Position numbers and translations under genes: made by a program
Notes under the pieces: generated by a model
Database searches by the model: none
Seen by the model: the letters and a program-made list of their open reading frames with translations, nothing else
Told to the model about the DNA's origin: nothing
Part shown: one piece after another, positions 50,860 through 63,559 of the stretch
Layout: the number at the start of each line of letters is the position of its first letter
How positions within the stretch are numbered: position 1 is the first letter of the stretch
NCBI RefSeq assembly: GCF_013373865.1
Contig: NC_050468.1
Coordinates: 19,052,774 to 19,116,773, forward strand
Direction of reading: 5' to 3'
Source of the DNA: Monomorium pharaonis
Lineage: Eukaryota; Arthropoda; Insecta; Hymenoptera; Formicidae
DNA length: 64,000 nt

Positions 50860-53030
50860 GCGTATTCAAATATTCATCTACACAAGAGACGTAAGCGACC
50901 CTTCGGATTTTAGAAATTTTCTTTCTTTCTTGTTTCCTTTAATATATTATTGGCTAAATCTTATCGTAATATCAATACTACAGTAATATCAACACTCTGT
51001 TTGTCATATAAAAATATAAAAATGGACAAAGATATGTTACAAAGTTAGTACTTTTAATTAGTTCTTTTTCAATCCAGATTGGATTCTGGAGCGAAATAAT
51101 TGCGTGCATTCTGATCATATACCCATTGTGAAACGACGTCTTACCCGCGAGATTGAAACCAATTGTCTCGAAACAAGACTGCTTTTAATCTGCACTTCCA
51201 GAAGTTGAAAAAGTTACAAATCGCCTCGGAAGCGTATCCCGAATGATCTCCGGGGTAATTCATTTCGTCCGGAGGGAGAAAAACAATGGGTAGCGACGCG
51301 AAACTCGTCAGGTACCATTATAAGGCAGCGGAATATCGTTGCTTTAATTTCAACAATTTCCAGGTAAACAATCCGGGAATTGCTGTCGGTATCCTGCTGT
51401 ATTTCTCCAGGGATAATCGGGAAATCAGCTAACCTGCCGACGGCGAAAAGCCCGCTGGAAAATCCACCGGAACTAAATTTTGCTTTCTTTCCGAAGCAAT
51501 ATCTCACGTTGCTTATGTTATACTTACGTTATAAGCTCTCATGTGAAGATAGAATGTAAAGATAAGATGGAATTCCCAAGACTACTTTTATATTCGTAAC
51601 TGACAGATAATCGGAAATTACGATATTAAATAATTCATATATTCCTTAATTTTTTCCCCCGAGATAGAAATAGCATATGAGAAACCATAAATTTGAAAAA
51701 AATATATTCAGGGAGGCAATATGCAAAAAATCTTTTGTTTGTGCAGTAAAGGATACAATCGCCCTTAGTTCCAATAGACTATGACATGTATAAACTGGCG
51801 CACGGCGGACATTTTATGGCAACGATCTGTATAAAATGAAGCCTTCTTAAAATTCTTCGATTGCACTCGCCCGGCACGACGGACATACGGCGAGTTATAG
51901 GTCGATGGATAGTTTCCGAGAGCACTCTCGCGTAAAGCGGCAGTCCCTGGCGAACTGCACGACAAACTGTTGCCCGCCTCGAAATCATGTTTCGAGTCAA
52001 GAGGACCTTCTGCTTGCGCTGATCGTTTCTGAACGGAATCGCCCGCTCGATTATTCCGGCTGGATACGTGCCCGATACGTGTGCGGGATTTCTATGAGAG
52101 TCGGCGCAACGAGAACCGAATCGCGAGCAAGGGAACGCGCGTCAAGGGACGAAGGGATCGTCGAAGCGACGTCCCGCTTGAGCGATCGCAAAGCGATTGG
52201 AGGAAAATGAACAATATTGAAAAATTAAACCGTTAAACGATTAAAAAACAATCGTAATAAGAACTAAAATTTGTAATATATCACAAGAAAAATATAAATC
52301 AAATTGTAATTAAATATTACACGTCTGTTTCTTTCTCAGACAATGAACTATATGTTTACATTTTAGTTTTCATTAGTAATTAACTTTTTCTATTTAAAAA
52401 ATTATAAAATTGTAACGTTTTTAAAAATTAAGATTAATCATCCTTTTCCAATTCGCAATAATTCAAATACCAAAAATATCAAACACAAATTTTATTATAT
52501 AAAATAAAATTGTAGATGTAGGTTTAGATGCGCTAAACTTCCAATATTACCGCGACAGATTTCATATCAGCTATCGCGAAGCAGAAAAGGAAATATCCTG
52601 ATTTTACAACGTCGATTTCCACTTTCTCGGAGTTTTCATCAACGCCTCATGAGTTTTACAAAGAACAGGTACTTAAAAATCCTTTTCTCTTTCTCACGGT
52701 AGTGGAAACTAAATCTCTAGTACCCACTTCCTAAACGGAAATGTCTCGGACCAGAGAAACGTTTACGTGCTTTCTTTAAGTTTCAACGGAATTTACTAAA
52801 AAGTACTCTTATCTGGTGTTCTCGTGTTTCTCTTTTATCAAGAAAAGATTTTAATCTAACCTAACTTAACACTCACAAAAGATTATAAAAATAAGAAATT
52901 TCAGTTTTTAATAGGAGAAGAATTCAAATCTTGTAGCTTAAATTTTAATTTAAAAAAATACGAAATTTCAAACGCCAAATTTAACATCCTCACAATGTAA
53001 TAGAAAGCGATCGATCCTTTTACAAGATAA
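50860..53030. other. Mixed DNA, two GC-richer patches
   Basis: Patches at about 51110-51520 (minus frame of 97 codons) and 51790-52210 (plus frame of 101 codons) have no recognisable products. TTTCCAG|GTAAAC at 51363/51364 is a plus-strand acceptor/donor-like fusion. AT-rich DNA follows from 52210 to 53030. Confidence 0.4.
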
Positions 53031-54130
53031 ACTCGTCACCCTTCGGAGCAATCGGTGGCCTCATTGGGATGTCGCTTTGTTGGCACTGACCGCACCCATC
53101 CTAGGCAAGACACTAGTAAAACATCGTGGATCCGCCCTCATTTCAATCAGCTTTAACATAGTCTGACAAACATCGGCAGACAAACACCGAACAGTTTACC
53201 CACCCGATAGTTATCTCATAGACGAATACTCGTTCAGCGTATTAAATTCTATTAAATAATAATTTTTGTGTTAAACATCATTCACATAGATAAACATCAG
53301 ACAAGTATGTGAAAAACACACTGTGTTTATTATGTATGCAATACATTTTTTAATTAAATCCTTAATGAATATTTTAAAAAAATTTATTAGTGGTACATCA
53401 CCATACGAGCAAAAACGTTAAACCTGCGAGCACAAATGCGAGTATTTACGTCCTACCAGATAACTCTTAAACGGGATGATGAAATTTTACGATCTAAATA
53501 AACTCGTACGCAACATCGGTCGCACGCTTTTCTCTCGGCTCTCTGTCGCGACGCATCCATCTCCATAAACGACGTTGAAGTGCTCTCGAAGACGCACATC
53601 GTGAATATATGGCCGGAGAATTCCTCGGCACGACCCACGATGCGTCATTTCCCATAATGGTTTAAAAGCCCTCGCACGGGCGTGGTGGTTGAGGATAGGG
53701 AAGGCGCGTGGGGTGGTAGCAGCACACCGAGCTCGGCTCGGTGGTGTTGGCGAACGAGGGAGGCTTTAGTTCGAGGATAAGTGCCGTATTGGCATTTGAC
53801 TGCCGGCACCGGAGGCACGTCTGGGAAATGTGCAGCGCGGCTCTCGAGGAATGGGAAATGGGTTGGGCCCGAGATGCTGATGGTATGAGACGCCCGCGAA
53901 TAGATGGTTGTCTGAGTCCATCGACCATCGAAGGAGGGCGGTAGCGGTGGCGGCGTTGGGGAAAATCTTCGAGTGTCTCCGCCGTGAGAGGCCCAGACGT
54001 TCGATTCCGTCCAACCGAATTCCCTTTCGCCTGATTTTTCGTTGTAGCGGAAATATAGACACCTGCAGCTTCCGGCGATCTCTGGTACGAGCACGTTTGA
54101 GAATCGAAGGCTCGTATTTTCTATTGTCTA
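53031..54130. other. CpG-rich island with several overlapping frames
   Basis: Four or more frames overlap between 53645 and 54135 in both orientations; the longest is 149 codons on the minus strand. The products are Pro/Ser/Arg-rich and unrecognised. An untranslated exon or regulatory island is possible. Confidence 0.4.
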
Positions 54131-56000
54131 CATGAAAAAGTCATGTTTGTATAAAATAGAGAAAGAAGGGAAGAGAGAGAGATTTAGATCTAATAAACTG
54201 CTTATATTGCAATAAAGTAATACATGGGAAAAAATGTTCTGTACTAGAAAATTATTTCTGAAATATTATACCGAATACTTTGACCAAACCGCCTTAAAAT
54301 TAAATCGCTAGCTGTTTTACTCCAAATATAGTATGAGATTTAAATATCCATCCTTAACTCGATTCAATTTTGCAAAAATCAAAGTTAAAAGATTCTAAAA
54401 CGAAAAAATCCTCCGTGTAATATAAATTATTAAATATAAATTAAACGTTAAATTGATTAAACAGAGTGCATTTTAGATAAAGAATTAAAATTAATAAGAG
54501 AGAAGAATTGAATTTTCAGCAATCGTTATTAAGGTTACTTAAAGATATTTTTGTTAAATCATTCATTATTCATTTATAAATTCAAAACTTTTAGAAATAA
54601 CAGCGGCGAAGAGCATTGTACATTATGCAAATATATTGATATTGCATACGTGTATATGATAGAAATTCACAGATTGGCCGAATAATATGCATTGGATGCA
54701 ATATCATAAATAATATAAAAAACAATTTTGCACGGTCCAATTCGTTTTTATACAGAGTGCTGCGATATGCGCATAATTTCCGGTCATGTTTACATATATA
54801 TCCGGGAACGCATTATGAATTTACAGTTGAACCGCTGGCCAATCGTGTCACGATCGCACACTTAAAATTCGCAATTAAATACGCTTACAAATTTTTTCGG
54901 CTTGACAACAGCGACGACGATATTCGACGAGCGTGCATGCGTCCGCGCGCCATCAACCGTAAAAATGGCACATGGAAATATTGCGCAAACAGAGAGCCCG
55001 TGTAAATATCGTAGTTTAGGGGAGCGTGTTTAAACCAACAGCGAATGCGACGCGTTCCGAATTCGCTCGAACGGTATATATACAGCGCGCGTCGAATCGA
55101 ACGCGACGAATTTCAAAAGCGCGCACGCGGCTCTACTTGAAATACGCGAAATTCAATTTCCGCGCAAACTCGCCACCTCGAGCAACGCAGAAAGCTAAAA
55201 ACGTATGGTACCTCTTGACGCCAGTCGCGTCTCTTGATTGGAAGCTAACGAAGAAACATTCTGATTCGCGTACAAACACGAAGGAACGGTTGTTTGCGAA
55301 CCAAAAAGAAAAAAAAAGGGGACAAGAAAGAAGCAAGCTCGCCCCGACAATTTTATTTCGCTCCTCGGGATGCGGGCGCCGAACAAAGTCCACGCTGGAA
55401 CATCGACAAGCGTTATTGTCGTCGAGCTTGCTTGCAGCACCACCGTCCGCTACACTTTCGCCCGTCATCGGCCGACGACGGCGTTAATTATGATCAAACG
55501 TGTTCGCCGATCGATAGTCGCATTCGCGGGCTCTCTCCAGATGCGTCCACGTGCTCGCTCGCCTAATTAGAGGATAACGACCCTATTCTCTCCGAACCGA
55601 CGGTCGTTCCTCGTAATGCGAACTGACCGAAATGATGCGCGCGTCCCGATGCATCTCATTCTTTGCTCTCCCCCCTCTTCCCTCCCCAATCGGATGCGCA
55701 TTCCGTCTGCTCGTTAGTTCCGGCTAATTTGAATGCGCCGGCCCCGGTTCGCTTCTCTCTGCGCCGAGAGAGGAGCCTCGCTCCTGGCGGCATATCCTGT
55801 ACATTCGTTCCCGCTATCGCCCATAAGCCGCACGAAATATAAACGAATGCTGTAATAACGTCTGATGGACACCGTTTTGGAGAGACAGATGTGTTGAGGT
55901 ACGTGAAATCGATTGCATAAAATTTTCAGTGACGGCAATCGTTGATTCGACGGTTATAGAGCGCCGAGCGATCCTCACGACGTATGTAAAAGATTAATCG
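54131..56000. other. AT-rich DNA then a CpG-rich island
   Basis: AT-rich to about 54750. From 54750 to 56000 it is CpG-rich with overlapping frames of up to 153 codons (plus, 55026-55487) and 111 codons (minus). None is recognisable. An A-rich purine tract lies near 55305-55335. Confidence 0.4.
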
Positions 56001-57500
56001 GGTTAACTCGAGTGGAATGACCATATGTTTGAGTTGCCGTGAATAATGAAAGTGCTCGATAAATGGAATGCTGGATATCTCTCTTATAATAACAATATCA
56101 TATTTACCGATGTAATACTGACAAAAATGGTTTTGCTGAAATTTCTGAAAATTGAACTAAACTAGATGCAGATCTGAAAATAACTTTTTGGGGGATTCCC
56201 AAAACGATTATGTAGAAAGCTCTCGTATGAACTCAAGCATAATGAACAATCCTGCAAAAAAAATTGATATTCTAGCAATCGGGTTGAGCTTGAGAAACTT
56301 TTTAAAAATTTGCTCTCAAAATTATGATAATAATAAAGAGATTACGTGAACTTTGAAGAATTTTGCTGAAACTGAGTAACATTTAATCAAATTTTACAAA
56401 AAATATAGTAAAATTGGAAATCCATGATTGACATAATGAGAATAAATTAAAAAAAAAAATTGTGTGCAGCTTTTTTAGATTCTTGCCGTGTATATAAGAA
56501 TAAATCTCGTCGCACTGAGACTCAAGTAGGAATATAAAAGCGGAATGACGTACAAGCGAATTGTTATTTCTGCAAGGAAAAGAAATGGACTCGACGTCTG
56601 TTTCCAGTGTTTGTTTCCTGCATACAAACCAATATTAAGAGCGATCGAATGTCACCGTATTTATCAAGAGAATGCTATCTCCGCTGGATTTATTACCATC
56701 CTGCTATTTGAGCGTTCGCCGTAAGCTGTATCGTGATTGACGGTACAACGTCCGCAAGTGCATTATGGTAGCGCGTTACCAGATCTGGCGGACGCCCAAG
56801 TTGTAACAAACGGAAAGCGCCGGGCCTGAGAGAGGGAAACAATGAGAATCGCTACCTGCGAGTTCGATTGATACTAAAGTTTACGCCGCTGGTAACCGGA
56901 GAGCGAAAAGGCATAGCGGAAGGTACGCGCGCTGAACGCGAGCGCGCCGGTAAAGACAAATAGAAGGCGGAAAGTCGGTGGAGTAGTCGCGGTTGTGCAG
57001 ATGTAGGTGGGAATACCCCGCGGGAATACGACGGCGGGATGCGGCGGCGGCGGCCGCAGAAAACGATAGACGCGACATCGACGGCAAATAAAGAGCGAAG
57101 AAGGAGGGAGGGAAACAGGGAGGGTGTGCGGGCGTGAAATAGAACTCCCGATATAAAACCGGCCGAAAAGCGAGACGGAAGAGGAAAGTCGACGGCAAGC
57201 TTCTCCGCAGTTGCGGTGACAACGCGCGGTTTCATTTCGTTTCCGATGGCGCCGCTTATCACGAATGTTTATCTTACGCCGCATTGTTGTTTCGCGCTTT
57301 TCTCTCCACCCCCGCCCTCCCACTGCTATTCCCGCCTCGCGCCCGCTTTCGCCGCGGAGAAGAAAGGACCTGGGGATAATTGAACGGAACGCGTCGTCGT
57401 CGCCGTCCGGATTCCCGTTTAACGCGCGCCTTTCCAACGCTTCCCTGCGAAGTTATAGGAGCGAGATGTCGTCGAGGGCCATTATATGCGCGAGAGGGCA

Positions 57501-57566
<66 letters not shown>

Positions 57567-57860
57567 CCGACCAAGCGCCGCCTTTCCGTTTCGCCGCTGT
57601 GGTTGTCCGCACCTCCATTGTTTCTCTCGCGGGAGAGCTAATTAAAAGATGCGCCGCCGTAAGGTGCGGGTCGGCGGTGTATTATTAATGCGTGCTCGGT
57701 CGTCCGCCTGGGGTCAGGGCATCGTTGCCGTTTAACCATTTAACCGCGGGCGACGTGACACGACGACGTAATTGGAGGGATTATTTTTGGCGTTCGCAAG
57801 AATATAGGCGACGGCAAGTATTCGCCCGGGTTTACGCATATATTTTTTAATAGACACCGT
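56001..57860. other. AT-rich DNA then a large CpG-rich island
   Basis: From about 56500 to 57840 the DNA is CpG-rich. The long minus frames (187 codons at 56874-57437; 136 and 113 codons nearby) overlap one another and show no recognised domain. A (CT)30 tract lies inside. This is one of the strongest candidates for a promoter-like island, but no start site is assignable. Confidence 0.4.
57503..57562. repeat. (CT)30 microsatellite
   Basis: Sixty uninterrupted bases of CT. It is the longest simple repeat in the window and sits inside a CpG island. Confidence 0.97.
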
Positions 57861-57870
57861 GCTAATTCTG

Positions 57871-58224
57871 CACTGACAAAAAATGTGCTATAATTGCGAC
57901 TATAATTGTATAGTATTATAAAATAATTATAATCATGAATTTTTATAATAATTATTATTACTATAATCTTGGTAATAATATATCATATGTTTATAGTGAT
58001 TGTTTTACAGTATAACTTACGATATTAAAATTTACATTTTGGTTATGGCAATCATATCATAAGTTGCACATACCAATATTGTGATTAAAAGAACTTTAAT
58101 ATAGTTTAAATGAATTACAATTTATATTATTGAATAACTGCAAAAAATATGATTGGATCCAAAATGGCCAATGAATTATAATAATATTATGGTTTTGGCA
58201 ACTATTTTTTTCTCTCTCAATGTG
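57871..58224. mobile_element. Degenerate MITE-like element
   Basis: The left end CACTGACAAAAAATGTG and the right end (complement CACATTGAGAGAGAAAAAAA) are similar, and both ends continue into ATAATT/TAGTTGC-like sequence. The interior is AT-rich with scattered TATAATTATTATAG words. No clean target duplication. The CACTGA-plus-A-run terminus is reminiscent of the element at 36854-37060. Confidence 0.25.
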
Positions 58225-58236
58225 TAGTTTTGAATA

Positions 58237-58455
58237 TACTGAGAAAAAATATAGTTTATTTAAGAGAGTGAATTTTTCAGCTTGGTTCAATTTCTTCATT
58301 TGGAACATTTATCTATTTAACTTAAATATGTAAGATACTTAAACTTCAATTCAAATATTAGTCTATTCAGCTGAAATACATAAATATTTAAACTGAAGAA
58401 ATTTAATCAATTTAATTAAAAAATTTTGTCAAATTAACAACTTTTTTCCTTAGTG
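58237..58455. mobile_element. Degenerate MITE-like element, adjacent
   Basis: TACTGAGAAAAAATATAG at the left and the complement of the right end, CACTAAGGAAAAAAGTTG, form a short imperfect terminal inverted repeat. Between them TTCAATTCAAAT, CTGAAATA and ACTGAAGAAATTT words recur in both orientations. It begins only a few bases after the preceding MITE-like element. Confidence 0.25.
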
Positions 58456-58459
58456 CAAT

Positions 58460-60240
58460 AAATTGATGTTGATATTCAGCATCTTCTTAAATTATTCGCT
58501 TTCGTTAAATATGATACACGTATAATATAATCGTTACTTCTCGTGACTCCGAAGATCACGATAATAAAGTACATTATCTCCGCTATACAAAAGCTGAAAT
58601 AATTATATATAAAACACATATAAATGATATTATAGAACAATTCGATCGAACTGATAGACGGAAAATGTGATTCCTGCCAGATATGACAGAAAAGATGATA
58701 GCGGTGATGGCAAGCGATGTCATTTAGAACATTTTCGAAGGCAAGTCACGCGCAGGTTGCGCTCGTCCTGCGAGCAATATCGTATATCTCGCCTGTCGGT
58801 CAGCTAGAGTGATATTTATGTCGAGTCGCGTGGGATAAATACGAAAAGGATATCGAAAAATTATAGTTATATCCGAACAATTTTCAATGCCGATTTTATT
58901 CAGAAGACAAATATGTTGTTACCAATTTATATATAAAAAAAAATAACGGTTATATTACTTTTGCTAAAATTACACCCAAATTTAAATTTCGATCTTTGAT
59001 AAATGACCTGATAATGTACGGAATCGTGTAAATTTGTTGAAATTAATGAATTGCGGTGTCAGCTATTTGTGTGACGTGTTCGATAGGATGGCAGCAACGA
59101 AAACCTCGATTTATCATCGAGGAACAAAAGGCCGACGCTAGACATTACCGAAGAAAACGGTAGACTGTTAAGGGGTCTCTCTCTGATTAATACGAGGATT
59201 AACTTAAATCACCTAATCTGTTCGGTAATTAATAGCACAGTAGACAGGCGTCAAACTTAATACCGAAAGGTTTGCAAAATATGAGAGAAAAAGCGCGATA
59301 TCGTCACTATATTAATCATTTTTTAACTACCGTGCTTCAGCACGTGAAATACGATATCTTTAACGTATATTTTTATCACGCGCGAATATCGTGTAACGCT
59401 ATTCCAAATTATCGCAATTCACTTGATTGCGTTTTGTGCAAAAAAATATCAGATATTTCACAATTTTTAATAAAGTTTTGTTATTTTAAATCGTGATAGA
59501 ACGTTGAATTACGAAATTGTTTCGAAGATATTCAATATATTGAAGCAGGAAAAAGTATGCTGACTGAAAGAAAAAGTTATATTTCATTTGAAACCAGATG
59601 TCACTGTTAAACCTCGCGGGAGCCGCTTCGGCATTAATTAATCACCCCACGGACGAAACTGACTTGAAGAATGGACGCAACTCGTGCCCCAAGTTTCTCG
59701 ATCGTAGCATATATTCCTAGAAATTCCGGAGCTTCTCCATTTTCCGATATAATTCTCCCGGCGGCGGCGGTCGCTGCTGCCGCTGAATGGAACCGCGCGC
59801 GAATTTGCATTAGCCGCGGCAATGCTTAATTAACGTGCCTTCGGCTCGTTAAGCGTTCGGTTAGCAGCAACGCGCAATATTCCCACGTTACGGGAGAAGG
59901 ACGTTCGATGAATTCGCTTAATATACGGGTGCGCCCGGAGTAATTAAATGACGTATCGCAAATCCAGATGGTGCGTCAAAGGCGCGTTGCAATTACGCGA
60001 GCCGCGCGCGTTACGAGCTTATCGCGGGAGCAGTACGTTCGCACGTGCGTGCAAACAGCAGCGGTCTGTCCCTATAGACATCCCTTTCTCGCGCTCTCGC
60101 AACGGGAGTTTAAATCAAGGCAAATGCGATCGAACTGTCGTATTTAAAAGTTAATTAGCCCGGCTTCCGCGGCCCCGCACATTTTTGCGCCGCGCTCGCC
60201 CGCGTTAATTGCGCGGCACTTGGAGTCGTAATTTGAAATT
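58460..60240. other. Mixed DNA with a CpG-rich island at 59600-60240
   Basis: The island includes a short GCGGCGGCGG/GCTGCTGCC repeat, the POU-type octamer ATTTGCAT (59803-59810) and several TTAATTAA and TAATTAAAT words. Frames of 62 and 68 codons are unrecognised. GC-rich patches also lie at about 58650-58850 and 59050-59230. The motif content suggests an enhancer, by inference only. Confidence 0.4.
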
Positions 60241-61282
60241 AATCGACAACATAATTAGATACAAGAATATCGCAGATTTTCCACGTTACTTCTCAATTTG
60301 CTTTGTCCAGTTTCTTTATTTCCCTGTGTTTTTTTTTAGAAAACCAAAGCGGTCTTGAAAATAAAATTTAATAAACTCTTAATAGGCTTTTGTTAATGAA
60401 GTCATTTATTGTTTTACGAAATTTTTCGTGACTATATTAATGTGTAGGTATACTTAATATTGCGTAACTCAATTTTAAATTTAATGATCATACTATATAC
60501 GTGTCTCAGAAGCATTGTTTGTGTACCATACAACAGAATTGACAAAACGGATAAAAGAGTTGATATATTGCACATTTGCTACAACAACATATCACAACAT
60601 TTCACAAATTGGCTTTAAAAAAAAAAGGAATGGATTTTTGAAGTTCTGATTACTGTGGTAGAACAATATGATCGAGCTTTTAAAATTGAAATGAAAATGA
60701 GAGAAGAGAATTTTGCATCAAGAGTGTCGTAAATCAAAAAGGATTATTTTTAAGGGTTATAAGTAAGAATTCAGTACACACACAGAATGAAGGACTAATG
60801 ATACTTTTATTCCTCTATTGCATCAAATATTACGCCAAAATTGCATTTAAAATGATTAAAAATGATATTTTCATAATTTTAATAATTCAAAAAGTTTCAA
60901 TGCTATTCAAAATATTTAAGCTTATTTTTTAAATGTTGTTTTTTAAATTACATTGGTGTTGTAGCAAATAAATTATATTATTAGTCAGAGACCGGTAATT
61001 TAAAAAATGCTGGATAAATAACTTATTACAATTTTTTTCTATAATAATAAAATTTGATTAACTTTAACAGTTCTTAAATTCTCACACATTTCTAATAAAT
61101 ACATATGAGCATAAGAGAAAAGAAAAACAAAAATGTTTTTATTAAGGCATTTTCGTTTTCCTTTTCTCTCATGCATAAGGGCGTTTTCTGCCCCTTGATA
61201 AAGTTTCACTAAACATTTAATTTGTATTAAGTCATTAAGCCGCCTACCGTTTAATATATTACAAATCGCTTAAGATACTGAC
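60241..61282. other. AT-rich stretch
   Basis: No gene supported. On the minus strand it follows the candidate recursive splice exon. Confidence 0.45.
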
Positions 61283-61327
61283 CTCTGACAAACGCCATTG
61301 CTCGTAAAATACATCCAAGCTACTCAC
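61283..61327 (-). other. Candidate 45-nt recursive-splice exon, minus strand
   Basis: On the minus strand this segment lies between CAG (ending at 61328) and a downstream GAG|GTCAGT donor (GT at 61282-61281). It is 45 bases, a multiple of three. Only one frame is open, reading VSSLDVFYEQWRLSE; the other two have stops near the start. Recursive splice sites often carry a cryptic downstream donor that defines such an exon, which is then removed. It could instead be a genuine micro-exon. I do not recognise the peptide. Confidence 0.35.
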
Positions 61328-61347
61328 CTGAAACAAGAAGAAAATGA
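61321..61347 (-). other. Candidate recursive splice site (ratchet point), minus strand
   Basis: The minus strand reads a pyrimidine tract (14 of the 16 bases before the CAG), then TTTCAG, then GTGAGTA with no gap. The junction is between 61327 and 61328. CAG|GTGAGT is a full-consensus donor and the tract plus CAG a full-consensus acceptor. This is the strongest splice signal seen in the window. It matches the recursive splice motif of long insect introns and points to a minus-strand transcript across this position. Confidence 0.6.
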
Positions 61348-61349
61348 AT

Positions 61350-62690
61350 TATTATTCACTATTCGATTTTTATTCTAACATTAATATTTTATATATCTTT
61401 ATTAAATGCAATATAATTTCATAGCATTTTTTTGATTATTAATTCTCGATTAATCAACATTTTATAGCAAATAATAACATATCAAATTGCAATTTAAATA
61501 CTAAACCGTTAATTATAGTAAGACATTATTACATTTTACAAAATATTTATATTAAGAAACACTATTAGATAGTGTATAATCTATAATAATTTTTTAATAT
61601 GTTATTTTATATGTCTCCATGAAAATTTATTTCTCACGCGATACAATAAAGTAGATACATATGAAAGCTAAAATGAAAAAAGCTGAATTTCCAGTTCAGA
61701 AACCCGCACAGTTGTCAGATTGTAAATGAAAAAGAAATGCGTAAACTAAAAGCGGAATCAAACGAGTTTCACGAGAATGTCGCCATACTAAAGGACTTAT
61801 CCCACAAATTTCCATGGGGTCTCAAGTGCAAATTTACATGTTAATGAAAAGAACGTGTTAATGCGTGTTGCAAACGAACAAATCAGTGAACTTGATCAAT
61901 ATTCTCGCAGATAGTTCAAAACTTTTAACCTATGAAACTTTTACCGAGCTCAAAAATAGAATTTATACGCAAAAGTATTTCGAGTGCAAGTTACCTAGCA
62001 AACTAACAAGATGTTTGTTCCAGTTTCCGATAGACATCTCTATATTAGAAATATTGACACATCGCTAATTATGAAAATAACGGATATTTTTTTAAATCCA
62101 GGCTATAGATCAATCAAACTGACGGAGAGACTTATCGATCCAACGACATATGACTTACGGAACATCCTACGTAATTTCCTTTGCAATTTAAACTAAGTAA
62201 CAAGATCCTGAAAGAGAGTAAACTTCATTACGGAGTATACGTATTTCAGAAAGCCATTTTCTGCATGGTTGCGTTTACACTGCATCCATTTCGCATTCGC
62301 AATTTAAAAGGCTTGCGATTCGTTAATGCAAAATACTTGTCTGCTATTTTAGCAAAAATTGCTTTTATAAACTTTTAAAAGTAATTTCTTTTGTGATACT
62401 ATCCCTTAGCAAAATATAACAAAAAAAAAAAACAAGTCTTCCGTAAATCACAAAATCGCAATACCAAGTTAAAAATTTCAAATCATTATCTTGATATTTT
62501 AACACAAACTTGAATACCAATAATGCACACATGATTCTTTTTACGCAAAAATCTTAACTTGTGCACAAAATATAAAATAACATCAATTCGTATTAAATAA
62601 TTATATAACGCATGCATACATTTCCAAATAAAAAATTGAAGATTGAAAGACCTAGCTGCATGTTTTGAAAAATATCGTAAATCAAGTGAC
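61350..62690. other. AT-rich stretch
   Basis: Short plus-strand frames of 60-67 codons (61865-62378) follow each other in different registers and are unrecognised. Otherwise nothing is seen. Confidence 0.4.
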
Positions 62691-63520
62691 ACAAAACTCG
62701 ATGAAATAACACACGCACAAGAAACAACGGAGAAGCGACCGCGGATGAGAGAAAAATGATATATTTCAGCTCGTATGCGAAGCGAAAGATGTAAAAGTGA
62801 GACGGCAGACGTAAGATGTAACGGCGGAGGATGCAACGAAGGGAAAGCGCTAGGCCGGCTCGAATGAACGAGATAAAGTTGCACGATTTTTCCTCGCGTG
62901 TCGCGTGTGACTGCGAATATAAACATGCTTTCCCCGAGCGAGTTTTCCTCCTGGCTGTGGCCTAAGGAGTGTGCCCATAGAAAATCTGCGACAATTCAGG
63001 CGCCACGGTGCACGACCGAGAGAAACGCGGAGGAGGTCTTTGACGGGGTACGGGGGAGCCGCGAGAGGTGGTTCGGGTGATAAGAAATAAGAGCGGGCGG
63101 GGATGGAAGTCGCGCACACCGTGGGGAAGGGAGGCAAGGAGGAACGGTGAGGAGAAAAGGATCCAGGCGATGCTGCACACTCGGGGTTCAATTCCGCGTG
63201 AAAACGCTTTCGAGACTTCAGATATATAGGTGGCGGGCGGAGGTTGGAAAATTTTAAGGAAACACTGACGGGCTGCCTTCCTTTATTGAGACCAGCTCGT
63301 ATCGACCCAGTGTTTATTTCCGTCAATTCGCGCTTATAAATGCTATTAGCGGATGCAATTAGCTTTTTATTGATTCGATGTCGTAGTTGACATCGAAGTC
63401 ATTTGATGATTTAACCTCGCTTTTTCCCCGTACAGATATCACCATGCTTTCTAACAAATTTTGTGAAAAATAGATAAATACTAATTCCTAGTGTCATCAA
63501 CTATGTTACAAAATTAACAA
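62691..63520. other. CpG-rich, purine-skewed island
   Basis: From about 62700 to 63260 the plus strand is rich in GA and GG words, giving a 158-codon Pro/Arg/Ser-rich minus frame (62850-63326) and others in all registers. No family is recognised. AT-rich DNA follows from 63350. Confidence 0.4.
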
Positions 63521-63559
63521 ATTTTTAATTTTAACCTATTATTACATGTAGAAAATATA

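Noticed and set aside
51340..51370. Plus-strand acceptor/donor fusion TTTCCAG|GTAAAC
   Set aside because: The donor half is weak and the orientation is opposite to the two strong sites. Kept only as a note.
53645..54135. 149-codon minus ORF and overlapping frames
   Set aside because: Overlapping frames in both orientations, no recognisable motif, and no convincing splice-flanked exon.
56852..57688. Set of minus and plus ORFs up to 187 codons
   Set aside because: Several registers are open at once on both strands, products are Arg/Ser/Pro-rich, and some are translations of the (CT)30 tract. No domain is seen.
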